Origin: Prochlorococcus marinus
Lineage (GTDB): Bacteria > Cyanobacteriota > Cyanobacteriia > PCC-6307 > Cyanobiaceae
Direction: 5' to 3'
DNA length: 64,000 nt
NCBI RefSeq assembly: GCF_001180245.1
Contig: NZ_CVSV01000045.1
Location: 1 to 64,000 of the forward strand
A model generated the notes under the pieces. That model saw nothing but the letters and a program-made list of their open reading frames with translations, made no database searches and was not told where the DNA came from. Both the position numbers and the translations under genes were made by a program. The stretch's first letter is position 1. Every line of letters begins with the position of its first letter. Shown here piece by piece: positions 10,339-19,689 of this stretch.

Positions 10339-11349
10339 ATTATTGGTCATTTCTACAGCAGCTTTTATAGCCTCAATCATACTGTGAGATTCAGCTACTC
10401 CTTTTCCAGCAATATCAAATCCCGTCCCATGATCTGGGGATGTTCTTATAAACGGCAAACCTATTGTGGTATTTACTGAGTAATTAAGAGCTATTATTTT
10501 CATTGGTATTAAACCTTGATCATGATACATGGCGAGAATACCATCATGCTTTTCCGCATCTTTATAATTCCATGCTTTTACGGAAGAATTCCAACAACTA
10601 TCTGGTGATAAAGGGCCTAACAATTTAATACCTCTATTCTTTTTATTCCAAGCAATCAATGAATCATTGAGCCAATCTTTTTCTTCACTGCCCAAAATCC
10701 CCTCTTCACCAGCATGAGGGTTTAATCCTGCTACTTTTAAAGTAGGTTTATCAACATAGGTATTACAAAAATCTTTGAAAAGGTTTAGTTTTGAATGGAT
10801 TAATTCTGGAGTTAATTGATTGGGAACCTCACAAAGAGCTATGTGAGTTGTAGCTAGTAGCGTATTGAATCTCCATCCTGTGATTGGTGATTTTGCTGTA
10901 AATAACATTCCAACATTTTTAACTCCACACGATTTTGCTAATACTTCAGTTTGACCAGAGAAGTAATGACCTGATAGTGACCATGATTTCTTGCAAATTG
11001 GTCCAGTTACAAGTGCTGAATTAGGATGTTGTTTTACAAGTTCAATTGCTTTTGTTAAGTAATAGAAACTTGCATTACCATAACTTGATTTAGAATCATT
11101 ATCTGCTGAGGAAATTTCGAGATCATGTATTTCTAAATCTTTAGGATTTGCAAGGTTTTCTAATCCTAGGGATCTAAGATGGTTGTAAGTATTTTGTAAA
11201 TTTCTTTTTGATCCAACCAATATAAAGTCAATATTGTCTGATATCTCATTAGAACAAAGTGCTTTTAAAATTATTTCGGGTCCAATACCTGACTCATCTC
11301 CCACGCTTATTACTAGCTTCAAATCCTTTTTTGTATTCTGAAAATTCAT
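10315..11349 (-). CDS. pdxA: 4-hydroxythreonine-4-phosphate dehydrogenase PdxA
   Basis: NAD-dependent oxidative decarboxylation in the DXP-dependent pathway to pyridoxal phosphate. The 344-residue protein shows metal-ligand histidines in the expected contexts ([22 protein letters not shown]) and the C-terminal [13 protein letters not shown]. It lies 22 nt after the epimerase-like gene and is probably cotranscribed with it. Confidence 0.95.
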   Translation of the reverse strand: MNFQNTKKDLKLVISVGDESGIGPEIILKALCSNEISDNIDFILVGSKRNLQNTYNHLRSLGLENLANPKDLEIHDLEISSADNDSKSSYGNASFYYLTKAIELVKQHPNSALVTGPICKKSWSLSGHYFSGQTEVLAKSCGVKNVGMLFTAKSPITGWRFNTLLATTHIALCEVPNQLTPELIHSKLNLFKDFCNTYVDKPTLKVAGLNPHAGEEGILGSEEKDWLNDSLIAWNKKNRGIKLLGPLSPDSCWNSSVKAWNYKDAEKHDGILAMYHDQGLIPMKIIALNYSVNTTIGLPFIRTSPDHGTGFDIAGKGVAESHSMIEAIKAAVEMTNNSRLLNTH

Positions 11350-11371
11350 AAAGAGTTTTTAAATTTATTTT

Positions 11372-12250
11372 TTAACTATTCAAATAGCAATTTTTTAAAC
11401 CTATTTTATAGTTTTTATAAATTAGTTTATATCCGAGTGTTTCGCATAGTAGTTTATTGGAAACTCTTCTATTTTCCATCCAAAAAGATTGAGCGATAGG
11501 TGATAATTCTTTTTTTGCATCTTCAAATAACACTGGCCTTGGCATCGTTAAGCCAAGTAAATCGTAGCAATATTGAATAACTTCTATCTGAGAACAGGGT
11601 TGATCATCTGCAATATTAATAATCTGATAAAACTTTAATGAATTTTTATTTTGTAATAGATAGATAATTGCATTAGTAATATCAGCAACATGAATTCTTG
11701 AAAATACCTGATTTTTTTTAGATATAACACGAACTTTTTTATCTTTTATTGCTTCAAAAGTGGATCGTCCAGGTCCATAAATACCAGGTAACCTAAAAAT
11801 TTGTACAGGTAAACCGGATTCAAGCCATTCTTTTTCACAATTTAATCTTTTATGACTTCTTTCCTGAACAGGGTTTGGATTATCAATTTCGGAAACCCAA
11901 TCACCCTTAGTGTTACCGTAAACTCCTGTTGTAGATAAATAGCCAACCCATTCAAGGGATAAACTTTTTAGCTGATCCTTAAGACTGCTTAATACGGGAT
12001 CTTTTCCATTCTTGTCGGGAGGTATGCAACTAAGAATATGTGTGACTCCATCAAAAGTTTTTTTGGTAGGAATAATACCGATTTCGCTGTTGAATAGGAA
12101 ACTATCTGGATCTTTTTTTTCAGATCTCGAACTTATTAAAGCGGTATAACCTAATTGTCTAATTTTTTTTGCAAAGAAACTACCGCTGAACCCACATCCG
12201 AAGATTAAAAATTTATTTTTACTATTTAGTGAACTTGCGGAATTCTTCAT
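11372..12250 (-). CDS. NAD(P)-dependent epimerase/dehydratase-like protein (extended SDR, YeeZ type)
   Basis: A 292-residue Rossmann protein. The nucleotide motif is atypical, FGCGFSGSFFAKKI near residue 20, and the YLSTTGVYGNTKG segment supplies the SDR Tyr with a lysine nearby. The C-terminal half resembles extended SDRs (VSEIDNPNP, RLPGIYGPGRSTF). The substrate is unknown. In other bacteria similar proteins act on nucleotide sugars or are uncharacterised. It leads a two-gene operon with pdxA. A 31-bp gap separates it from the divergent small gene at 12282. Confidence 0.82.
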   Translation of the reverse strand: MKNSASSLNSKNKFLIFGCGFSGSFFAKKIRQLGYTALISSRSEKKDPDSFLFNSEIGIIPTKKTFDGVTHILSCIPPDKNGKDPVLSSLKDQLKSLSLEWVGYLSTTGVYGNTKGDWVSEIDNPNPVQERSHKRLNCEKEWLESGLPVQIFRLPGIYGPGRSTFEAIKDKKVRVISKKNQVFSRIHVADITNAIIYLLQNKNSLKFYQIINIADDQPCSQIEVIQYCYDLLGLTMPRPVLFEDAKKELSPIAQSFWMENRRVSNKLLCETLGYKLIYKNYKIGLKNCYLNS

Positions 12251-12281
12251 GTGTTGATAAAGTAGTACATATGTATTATTA

Positions 12282-12512
12282 ATGATGAAGGCAGTTCTTA
12301 AACCTGAATTAAAATTAAAAACTTATTGCATTAGCAAAAGTTATAGTCGTCTTAAAGAAAAAGAAATCAGTTTTATTAACTTTAAATTCTATCAAAAACT
12401 ATTTGTACTTCTTATTTCATTTTCGACAATTTTAATATTCCCAGAATCGCCAAGAGAACTGGAAAATATATGTGAGAGTTATAACGCTAAAAAAATATGT
12501 AATGTTTGGTGA
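12282..12512 (+). CDS. Small protein of unknown function with one hydrophobic segment
   Basis: A 76-residue frame with a basic N-terminal half, one hydrophobic stretch (LFVLLISFSTILIFP, about 44-58), and a polar C-terminal tail with two Cys (ENICESYNAKKICNVW). This could be a membrane anchor or an uncleaved signal with a disulfide-capable tail. I do not recognise the family. The start is uncertain because several in-frame codons exist. The stop abuts the end of the convergent HNH gene, as is usual for real genes here. Confidence 0.55.
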   Translation: MMKAVLKPELKLKTYCISKSYSRLKEKEISFINFKFYQKLFVLLISFSTILIFPESPRELENICESYNAKKICNVW

Positions 12513-12911
12513 TCAAGCTGCTCTGTATTCTGATCCATCTTTTCCGTTATTTTTATTAACCTGAAAATTAGGATTAGCCCATTGCAGTAATCTTATCGCT
12601 AGTCTTAAATCTCCATCTAACCAAGCTCTTATAGCCATTGCTCTTCGAGGATCATAAAATTTTTGTCTTCTATACCAATACAAAGCATTTTCATCTGATT
12701 TATCACCATTACAGGAAAGGCATGCTGGTACACAGTTTTCCGTTGTACTTAAGCCTCCTTGGCTTCTTGGTATTACATGGTCAATAGATTCGGAAGTTTT
12801 TCCGCAATATATACAACTCTTTCCTGTAAACTTATGAATAGATTTTCGCCATTGTCTTAATCTGAACTTAGGACATAAATCCTCTAAAAACACCGCATCA
12901 TTAATATGCAT
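12513..12911 (-). CDS. HNH endonuclease domain protein
   Basis: A 132-residue protein consisting mostly of an HNH nuclease fold: first zinc pair CIYC, then SIDHVIPRSQGG with the catalytic His, Asn in TENCVPACLSCN, and the second zinc pair within CLSCNGDKSD. The C-terminal part (RRAMAIRAWLDGDLRLAIRLLQWA) is helical and seems to be a fixed companion of this HNH type. Stand-alone HNH proteins of this size are widespread in cyanobacteria. No restriction methylase, intein, intron or phage gene is nearby. The substrate is unknown. Confidence 0.85.
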   Translation of the reverse strand: MHINDAVFLEDLCPKFRLRQWRKSIHKFTGKSCIYCGKTSESIDHVIPRSQGGLSTTENCVPACLSCNGDKSDENALYWYRRQKFYDPRRAMAIRAWLDGDLRLAIRLLQWANPNFQVNKNNGKDGSEYRAA

Positions 12912-13074
12912 TCAGAATATTTAGTTAAATAAATGATGGCTTGAATATGTTAAAAGTCAATAATTATTTATGCTTTTTAGCCTTCATTGGCCAGAAAAAA
13001 TATTTTTTAGTGTGTTTAGATACAAAATAGTATTTAGTAAATTTAGAAAAAATTATTATCTTTATAAAAATTGA

Positions 13075-13533
13075 TTAATAACTATATCTGTCAAATGTTT
13101 CATCAGTAAATTCTTCAGAAATTTCTTTATTAGTCTCTTCTAATTCTTTTTCTAATTTTATTCTTTTGTTTTCTCTATCTTGTGCTTCTTTTTCTTTTCT
13201 GTTTTTTTCTTTTTCTAAATCTCGCATTAGTTTTCTATTTGGATGCAGATTATCTAAATATTCAACGCAATAACTAAATTTTTCTTTTTCTCGTATAACT
13301 GTTTCTGTTATTTGCGCTGCTGCATTTTTAGGTGAAACTTTGAATAATCCTCCTTTTTGTTTTTTTATATATGTATAAGCCGCATCCCAACTACTTTCAT
13401 GGTCATTTCCCCCATCTCGCATAGTACAAAAAATTTGTGCACCAAATGAACTTGCATTTGCTTTTGGAGTAGTAAGAGTTAGAGGTGTGAAAATTACCAA
13501 CGAAAATAATATTAGTTTTTTAAATCTTTTCAT
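13075..13533 (-). CDS. Exported protein of unknown function with charged coiled-coil tail
   Basis: 152 residues. A clear signal peptide (KKLILFSLVIFTPLTLTTPKANA, cleaved near residue 27) precedes a small domain with two Cys (FCTMRDGG and SYCVEYLD) that could form a disulfide. A strongly charged helix rich in K, E and R (about 100-140) follows, then an acidic end. Not recognised as a named family. It is probably periplasmic or lumenal. It stands alone, with a 163-bp gene-free gap downstream before the HNH gene. Confidence 0.7.
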   Translation of the reverse strand: MKRFKKLILFSLVIFTPLTLTTPKANASSFGAQIFCTMRDGGNDHESSWDAAYTYIKKQKGGLFKVSPKNAAAQITETVIREKEKFSYCVEYLDNLHPNRKLMRDLEKEKNRKEKEAQDRENKRIKLEKELEETNKEISEEFTDETFDRYSY

Positions 13534-13592
13534 TAGTCGTTTATATTCTATTTAAAAATATCTTTTATTATGAATATGTCTATAGAAATTTA

Positions 13593-14102
13593 CTATTTAA
13601 TTAATCCAAATATATTCAAGCATTTCACAACTAATGGAAGAATTAGAAGCACAGTAATCAATCTTACTGCGTGAAGAGTTGCTACTGCTGCTCCTACTCC
13701 GTATTCCGACCCAACAAGACTCATTCCGCTAATTCCCCCTGGTGCAGCTCCTAGAATTGTTGTTATTAAGTCTAAATTAAGTAATCTGCTTGTCCATAAT
13801 CCAATCGCTAATCCAGTAAGAACTAAAGTAAACGTTATTAATATTGCTGGCCTCCATAAGTTTTGAATATCAACTAATGAGTCTTTTGTTAATGATGTAC
13901 CAATGACAGTTCCAATTCCAATCTCCAAGATTGTTCTTGTGCCGATTGGCCACTCTGCTACATTGACTTTGCCACTGATGCTAAGTATGCTTGCGCCTAT
14001 TAAAGCACCTGCAAGAGGCGCAGCAGGAATACCCGTTTTTAGAGCTAAAGCACCAAAAATTCCTCCTGCAATTAGATAGTAGAGTAGATTTATGTTTAGC
14101 AT
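13593..14102 (-). CDS. AbrB-type (DUF/ammonia monooxygenase-related) membrane protein, half length
   Basis: A 169-residue protein with about five hydrophobic segments and the glycine-rich AbrB repeat signatures: PLAGALIGASILSISG early and LGAAPGGISGMSLVGSEYG with TLHAVRLITVLLILPLVV near the end. AbrB-family membrane proteins normally contain two such repeats in about 350 residues, and this one has one. A half-length product could dimerise. Transport or regulatory function is not established for the family. Confidence 0.75.
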   Translation of the reverse strand: MLNINLLYYLIAGGIFGALALKTGIPAAPLAGALIGASILSISGKVNVAEWPIGTRTILEIGIGTVIGTSLTKDSLVDIQNLWRPAILITFTLVLTGLAIGLWTSRLLNLDLITTILGAAPGGISGMSLVGSEYGVGAAVATLHAVRLITVLLILPLVVKCLNIFGLIK

Positions 14103-14234
14103 AAATTTGAGAGAGTTTTGATCAATATATTAATAAAAAATTTTTTTTCTTAAGTTTTTAATCAAATAATATTTTTGTTTCCTCTCGTAATGTCCCCTTT
14201 TGTTGGCATAATATTAGATAAAGCATGAATTTTT

Positions 14235-14432
14235 ATGTCTTCAAAAATTTCATACAAAGAAAATAAAAACCGTATCAAGAAAAAATTATCTTTCTTTGAA
14301 GGTGGTCACCAGTTAGAAAAATTAGAGTTTGCCCTCGCAATAGCTCAAACTAAGGGTGATGAAAAAAAATCAATAGTTCTTAGAAAAAAGATTGTTGAAT
14401 TAGGCGGAAATGTTGAAGAGCCAGGAACTTAA
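14235..14432 (+). CDS. Small conserved-looking protein of unknown function
   Basis: 65 residues, basic N-terminus (SYKENKNRIKKKLSFFEGG), then a predicted helical hairpin (LEKLEFALAIAQTKGDEKKSIVLRKKIVELGG). No membrane segment. It ends one base before the convergent aminotransferase gene. Compact packing, a sound ATG start and a plausible helix pattern support a real gene, but I do not recognise it. Confidence 0.6.
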   Translation: MSSKISYKENKNRIKKKLSFFEGGHQLEKLEFALAIAQTKGDEKKSIVLRKKIVELGGNVEEPGT

Positions 14433-14433
14433 C

Positions 14434-15597
14434 TCAATTTCCTGCAAGATGTTTAGATACCTCAGCTAATGCTTCACCAGCTTGCTGAGTTGTAATTTTT
14501 CCAAGACTTAGAAGAGTATTACTTATAGCAGAAACTACTGTAATAATATCTCTATCATTAACATAACCTAAGTGCCCGACTCTAAATATTTTTCCTTTTA
14601 AATGATCTTGTCCCCCAGCAAGTAAAATATCAAAATTATTTTTTATTGTTTTTCTAAATTCTTCAGCATCCATTTCTCCAGTTTTTATTGCTGTAATTGA
14701 AGGGCTTAAGTATTTTTCGTCAGCAAATAATTTTAAATTTAAAGCCTTCGTTGCATTGCTTACCGCTAATTTATGTTTATTGTGTCTGAAGAAAATGTTA
14801 TCTAAGCCTTCTTCTCTCATCATTTTTAAAGCTTCATCTAAAGCAAAAATTAAATTAACTGCTGGAGTATATGGATTACTGTTGCTTAAAAGACTCTTTC
14901 TATAGGATTTTAAATTTAAATAAAATTTTGGTAAGTTAGATTTCTCTGTAGCTTCCCAAGCTTTTTGGCTCATTGATATAAAACTAAGCCCTGGGGGTAT
15001 CATATATCCTTTTTGTGATCCTGAAGCAACAACATCTAATTCCCATTCATCTACTGGTACACTGCAAGCTCCAAGACTTGTAACGCAGTCAACAATTGAT
15101 AAAGCTGTGTTGTGTTCGCGAATATATGTACTTATAGTTTTTAGATCATTAATTACACCTGTGGAAGTTTCAGAATGAGTCAAGATAACTGCTTTTATTT
15201 CTTTTTGTTTATCTTCCTCTAATACCTTTTTGAATTCTTCTGGATCAAGCGGAGTGCCCCATTCTGAATCAATATTTATAACTTCTAAACCAAATTCTTT
15301 TGCAACTTTTACCCATCTTTCACCAAATTTTCCATTTTCTCCACAAATTACTTTATCTCCTTTACTTAAGGTATTTATTATTCCAGCTTCCATTGCGGCA
15401 GTTCCACTACCAGTAATTGTTAGAACATCATTTTGAGTTTGATGAAGCCATTGTAAGTTTTTGGTAGTGCTCTCAACGAGATCTTGGAATTCTTTACTAC
15501 GATGTCCTATTGGATGCTTACTTAATGCGTGTAAAACTTTTTCTGGAACTGGTGTGGGTCCAGGAATCATCAATGATAATTTTTGTTGTATGGCCAC
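14434..15597 (-). CDS. Class V aminotransferase, serine/alanine--glyoxylate type
   Basis: A 387-residue PLP enzyme beginning MAIQQKLSLMIPGPTPVPEKV, with IGHRSKEF, TGSGTAAMEA and the PLP-lysine motif GSQKGYMIPPGLSF. This group transfers the amino group from serine or alanine to glyoxylate, which in cyanobacteria belongs to photorespiratory glycolate recycling. Similar proteins were once labelled the small subunit of soluble hydrogenase, which the motifs do not support. The gene stands alone. The upstream 60 bp are shared with divergent cbiD. Confidence 0.9.
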   Translation of the reverse strand: MAIQQKLSLMIPGPTPVPEKVLHALSKHPIGHRSKEFQDLVESTTKNLQWLHQTQNDVLTITGSGTAAMEAGIINTLSKGDKVICGENGKFGERWVKVAKEFGLEVINIDSEWGTPLDPEEFKKVLEEDKQKEIKAVILTHSETSTGVINDLKTISTYIREHNTALSIVDCVTSLGACSVPVDEWELDVVASGSQKGYMIPPGLSFISMSQKAWEATEKSNLPKFYLNLKSYRKSLLSNSNPYTPAVNLIFALDEALKMMREEGLDNIFFRHNKHKLAVSNATKALNLKLFADEKYLSPSITAIKTGEMDAEEFRKTIKNNFDILLAGGQDHLKGKIFRVGHLGYVNDRDIITVVSAISNTLLSLGKITTQQAGEALAEVSKHLAGN

Positions 15598-15657
15598 TTT
15601 TTGTGAAATAGGTCATTCTTAGATTAGTTCTCATTATATATTTTTCAATTACTTGAT

Positions 15658-16770
15658 TTGAAAAAAGGATTTTCTTTACCTTTGTGGGTTGCTGGAGCTG
15701 CTAGGTCAGCATTAAAAAAACTAGTAGGGTTACCATTTAATAATTATGAACTAATAAAAATTCCTAATGAAACAAAAGAAATAAAAATCGAGATTCATTC
15801 TGTTGGTTTACTTAAAGATAACTCGCATGCTTTAGGAATCACCTTTGCAAAGTCCGGCTTAGATCTTGATATTACACAAAACTTAGAAATATGGACAATA
15901 GCCTCTTTAGAAAAAATTCCTTTAAATAATTCTGTTCAAACAATTCCAATAAATATTATTGCAGGACCTGGGGTTGGTATAAAAAAAGAAACATCAGAGA
16001 TATGTATTTCTGATTTCGCAAAAGAAGTTATAAATAAAAATTTATTAGATATTATACCCGAAGGCTTTAATTTGAAATTAAAAATTATTTTTCCAAATGG
16101 AGAGTTTTTAGCTGAGAGAACAAGTAATAAGTCATTTGGTATCGTTGATGGATTATCTATTATTGGAACTTCTGCTGAGACTTATTCGAGTGCTTCACCT
16201 GATCAATTGGAAGAGGCTAAAGCTAATCTAGCAAAATTAATTCAAAATAATTTTAAAGGGAAAGTTGTTTTTGTTATTGGTGAAAATGGGTTAAATTTGG
16301 CAAAAACTCATAATGTTGATTTACCAATTATCAAAATTGGAAATTGGATAGGCCCATTGTTAGTTGATGCCGCAATAAAAAAAGTTAAAACTGTAATTCT
16401 TTTTGGCTATCATGGAAAACTAATTAAGTTAGCAGGTGGTATTTTTCATACGCATAATCATTTAGCTGATGCAAGAATTGAGATTCTTGTTTATTTAGCT
16501 GTCCAAGAAAAGTTGCCACTTGAAATAATAGTTAAATTATCTGAGTTAAATACTCTTGAGGATGGATTATTACTCCTTGAACGATTTAATAAATCTTTAG
16601 CTGATAAATTGTTTGAGAATCTATCAAATACGATAGAAAAACGTTCTTTTGCTTATGTAAATAGGTATGTAAAAACGGATATGGAAATCGCATCAATCAT
16701 TTTTGATAGAAAAAGAGAAATTAGGTGGGCTGGAAATTATGGTAATAATTATTTTTCTTATTTTAAGTGA
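15658..16770 (+). CDS. cbiD: Cobalt-precorrin-5B (C1)-methyltransferase CbiD
   Basis: Methylates C1 of the corrin ring using SAM in the anaerobic (early cobalt) vitamin B12 pathway. The 370-residue protein begins at a TTG (MKKGFSLPLWVAGAARSALK); no ATG or GTG fits. Characteristic segments are IIAGPGVGI, GTSAETYSSASPDQ and LFGYHGKLIKLAGGIFHTHNH. Normal length. The gene precedes guaA in the same direction, with a 55-bp gap. Confidence 0.92.
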   Translation: MKKGFSLPLWVAGAARSALKKLVGLPFNNYELIKIPNETKEIKIEIHSVGLLKDNSHALGITFAKSGLDLDITQNLEIWTIASLEKIPLNNSVQTIPINIIAGPGVGIKKETSEICISDFAKEVINKNLLDIIPEGFNLKLKIIFPNGEFLAERTSNKSFGIVDGLSIIGTSAETYSSASPDQLEEAKANLAKLIQNNFKGKVVFVIGENGLNLAKTHNVDLPIIKIGNWIGPLLVDAAIKKVKTVILFGYHGKLIKLAGGIFHTHNHLADARIEILVYLAVQEKLPLEIIVKLSELNTLEDGLLLLERFNKSLADKLFENLSNTIEKRSFAYVNRYVKTDMEIASIIFDRKREIRWAGNYGNNYFSYFK

Positions 16771-16825
16771 GATTAATTTTGTCATTCATTATGCTTTTGT
16801 AAATAAATTGAGCTAACTTTTATAC

Positions 16826-18412
16826 ATGAGTCAAATTCTCTTAAAAAAAGAACGAGATCCGTCAATATTGATCTTAGATTTCGGATCTCAATATTCTGAA
16901 TTGATCGCAAGAAGAATTAGAGAAACGAACGTTTTTTCTCTTGTAGTCAGTAACTCTATTTCAATTGAGGATATTAATGAAATTAATCCAAAGGGGATCA
17001 TTTTGAGTGGAGGCCCAAATTCTGTTTATGAACAAAATGCTCCTAAATGTGATGAAAAAATTTTTAATTTAGGAATTCCCATTCTTGGCATATGCTATGG
17101 AATGCAATTAATGGTCAAAGAACTTGGAGGATCTGTTATTTCAGCCTCTAAAAAAGCTGAATATGGTAGAGCGCCAATTAATATAGATCGAAAATCTGAC
17201 CTCCTTACTGATGTAGAAGATAAATCTATTATGTGGATGAGTCATGGCGATTCAATTAATTGTCTGCCTGATGGATTTAATAAAATTGCTCATACTGAGA
17301 ACACACTTCATGCAGCAATTTCAAATGATGTAAAGAAATTATATGGCGTACAATTTCATCCTGAAGTTATTCATTCAGAATTTGGGATGACGGTAATTAA
17401 AAATTTTGTTTATAAAATTTCTTGCTGTGCTGCTGATTGGACAACCGAAACCTATATAGAGGAAACTATTCCTAGGATAAGAGAGCAAGTTGGTAATAAA
17501 AAAGTTTTGCTTGCTTTGTCTGGAGGAGTTGATTCCTCAACTCTTGCTTTTCTTCTTAATAAAGCAATAGGAAATCAGCTTACATGCATGTTTATAGACC
17601 AAGGATTCATGAGAAAAGGTGAACCAGAATTTTTAATGAATTTTTTTGATAAGAAATTTCACATAAAAGTGGAATATATAAACGCAAGGGAAAGGTTTAT
17701 TGCCAAATTAAAAGGAATTACTGATCCAGAACAAAAAAGGAAAATTATAGGCGAAGAATTTATTAGGGTTTTTGAAGAAGAAAGCAATAGATTGGGGCCT
17801 TTTCAGTATTTAGCTCAAGGTACTCTTTATCCAGATGTTATTGAAAGTGCTGGTACTAATATTGATCCTAAGACTGGTGAAAGAATAGCTGTAAAAATAA
17901 AGAGTCATCATAACGTGGGTGGACTTCCAAAAGATTTACAATTTAAATTAGTTGAGCCATTAAGAAAACTTTTTAAGGATGAAGTTCGAAAATTAGGAGC
18001 TGCTTTAGGTCTGCCTGATGAAATAATAAAAAGGCATCCATTCCCAGGTCCAGGATTAGCTATAAGAATTTTGGGAGAGGTCAATAATGAAAAACTTGAT
18101 TGTTTAAGAGATGCAGATTGGATAGTAAGAGACGAAATTAAAAAAGCAGGTATTTACAATGATATTTGGCAAGCATTTGCAGTATTGCTACCTGTTAAAA
18201 CTGTAGGAGTTATGGGAGATAAAAGGACTTATGCATGGCCAATAGTTTTACGTTGCGTATCTAGTGAAGATGGTATGACGGCAGATTGGTCAAAAATTCC
18301 TTTTCAGATTTTGGAGAGGATTGCAAATAGAATCGTAAACGAAGTAAGTTCAGTTAATAGAGTTGTTTATGATATTACGAGCAAACCTCCTGGAACGATT
18401 GAGTGGGAGTAG
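16826..18412 (+). CDS. guaA: GMP synthase (glutamine-hydrolysing)
   Basis: Converts XMP to GMP. 528 residues in three parts: a class I glutamine amidotransferase domain with the nucleophile Cys in GICYGMQL and the His/Glu of QFHPEV, an ATP pyrophosphatase domain with the PP-loop [11 protein letters not shown], and the C-terminal dimerisation domain ending [11 protein letters not shown]. All active-site residues are intact. A 483-bp stretch without an intact gene follows. Confidence 0.97.
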   Translation: MSQILLKKERDPSILILDFGSQYSELIARRIRETNVFSLVVSNSISIEDINEINPKGIILSGGPNSVYEQNAPKCDEKIFNLGIPILGICYGMQLMVKELGGSVISASKKAEYGRAPINIDRKSDLLTDVEDKSIMWMSHGDSINCLPDGFNKIAHTENTLHAAISNDVKKLYGVQFHPEVIHSEFGMTVIKNFVYKISCCAADWTTETYIEETIPRIREQVGNKKVLLALSGGVDSSTLAFLLNKAIGNQLTCMFIDQGFMRKGEPEFLMNFFDKKFHIKVEYINARERFIAKLKGITDPEQKRKIIGEEFIRVFEEESNRLGPFQYLAQGTLYPDVIESAGTNIDPKTGERIAVKIKSHHNVGGLPKDLQFKLVEPLRKLFKDEVRKLGAALGLPDEIIKRHPFPGPGLAIRILGEVNNEKLDCLRDADWIVRDEIKKAGIYNDIWQAFAVLLPVKTVGVMGDKRTYAWPIVLRCVSSEDGMTADWSKIPFQILERIANRIVNEVSSVNRVVYDITSKPPGTIEWE

Positions 18413-18895
18413 TTTCTAGGGGTTAAATTTTCCTGACTAATAATTATTAGTTTATGGCGTATTCTCAAATTTCACAAACATTTTATATATCGCTTTTCAA
18501 GTTTTAAGTACCTTGGTGTTTATATCTGCCCATCCTACTTATTTAGGTTTTTATGGAATGGTTTCTTCTCGTGTTCTTTATACTCTTGAAGCGACCATTT
18601 AGTTAGTGATTTGTTATGTCGTTTAGCAATATAATCCAACAATTCTGTGCGTCACATCTTATAAATAGATTGATTGCTATGGGCATGAAGTTGAGTTCAA
18701 TTTAATAAAAGAATAAAAGTATACTTCCTGAAAAGAGGTTTCACATTAAATTTATATTTCTTTAAACTCAATGATACCAATGGGTTTTAAGGATCAAAAT
18801 TAGATGTTACTATTGAGTGAAACTAAGCCTTCAAATTCTTAAAAATTGAAAGTTTTTATTTAACCAAGAAATTTTTAAATGACATTTAAAATGTA
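18413..18895. other. Gene-free stretch after guaA with remains of a small gene
   Basis: No intact gene larger than about 35 codons is visible on either strand. It contains a perfect 16-bp AT palindrome (ACTAATAATTATTAGT, 18436-18451) just after guaA that could aid termination, a minus-strand coding remnant (18535-18657, listed separately), and a 17-19-base string, GGTTTTAAGGATCAAAAT (18783 onward), that recurs almost exactly near 36450. The rest looks like unremarkable AT-rich DNA. Confidence 0.6.
18535..18657 (-). pseudogene. Small coding remnant: ATG followed directly by TGA, then 38 open codons
   Basis: On the minus strand an ATG (18657-18655) is followed at once by TGA (18654-18652), then an uninterrupted frame reading RTELLDYIAKRHNKSLTKW and SLQEYKEHEKKPFHKNLNK to a TAG at 18537-18535. 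The composition (amphipathic helix, WS-x-EYKEH pattern) looks like a real small protein, unlike random AT-rich frames. A single C-to-G change (TCA Ser to TGA) would explain it. Alternatively translation starts at one of two TTG codons (18642 or 18639), giving 34-35 residues. Confidence 0.45.
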
Positions 18896-19609
18896 ATGCA
18901 CGATATTATTAAATTAAGTCGATCTACAGTTGAGAAATATATTAGTTGCCCAAGATGTTGTGTATTGGACAAAAAATATCAAATAAAACCGCCATCATTA
19001 CCATTTACCTTAAATATAGCTGTAGATAATTTATGTAAAAATGAATTTGATTATTATAGAAAAATTCAGGAGCCGCATCCATTATTTATTGAATATGGAA
19101 TTGATGCTGTGCCTTTCAAGCACAAAGATTTAGAATGTTGGAGAAGTAATTTTCAAGGGATAAGATATAGGTCAATCGAATACAACTATGACTTTGGTGG
19201 AGCTGTAGATGATATTTGGCAGAAAAAAAATGGTGATCTTATTATCGTTGATGTAAAGGCAACATCTAGAAATAATTTTGATTGGGTTGAGACTTTTAAT
19301 AAATACGAATATGCAAAAGCTTATAAAAGACAGTTAGAAATGTATCAGTGGTTGTTTAAAAAAAACGGTTTTCAAGTGGCTAAAGAAGCTTATCTTTTAT
19401 ATTTTAATGGCAAGAAAAATCAAAAGTTTTTTAATAACCAATTAAATTTTGACGTACATCTAATTAAATTAGATTGTTCTACTTCATGGGTAGAAAATAA
19501 GATAATTGATACAGTAAATTTATTACGTTCGGATAATTTCCCCAAACCCTCATTAAATTGTGAATACTGTAATTATTTAAAGAAGCGTTGGCAGTTGTCG
19601 ATAAATTAA
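18896..19609 (+). CDS. Cas4-like PD-(D/E)XK nuclease with cysteine cluster
   Basis: 237 residues with the RecB/Cas4 nuclease layout: Cys18, Cys21 and Cys22 near the N-terminus (SRSTVEKYISCPRCC), GGAVDDIW with Asp105/106, VDVKAT with Asp119 and Lys121, the QxxxY motif at Gln146-Tyr150 (QLEMYQWL), and C-terminal Cys222 and Cys225 (NCEYC). Cas4 and AddB-type nucleases use such flanking cysteines to hold an iron-sulfur cluster. There is no CRISPR array or cas gene in the window, so this is a stand-alone member, probably for DNA repair or recombination (inference). It is flanked by unknown genes. Confidence 0.78.
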   Translation: MHDIIKLSRSTVEKYISCPRCCVLDKKYQIKPPSLPFTLNIAVDNLCKNEFDYYRKIQEPHPLFIEYGIDAVPFKHKDLECWRSNFQGIRYRSIEYNYDFGGAVDDIWQKKNGDLIIVDVKATSRNNFDWVETFNKYEYAKAYKRQLEMYQWLFKKNGFQVAKEAYLLYFNGKKNQKFFNNQLNFDVHLIKLDCSTSWVENKIIDTVNLLRSDNFPKPSLNCEYCNYLKKRWQLSIN

Positions 19610-19689
19610 TATTAATGGGATAACTTTTTATATTTATGGAAAAATAGTGAATAAAAGATAATCTTTAATTAGATTATTAATTTAGACTT

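Noticed and set aside
12513-12911. HNH gene as part of a restriction or mobile system
   Set aside because: No methylase, integrase, transposase, intron or repeat was found nearby. This small HNH type is common in cyanobacterial chromosomes.
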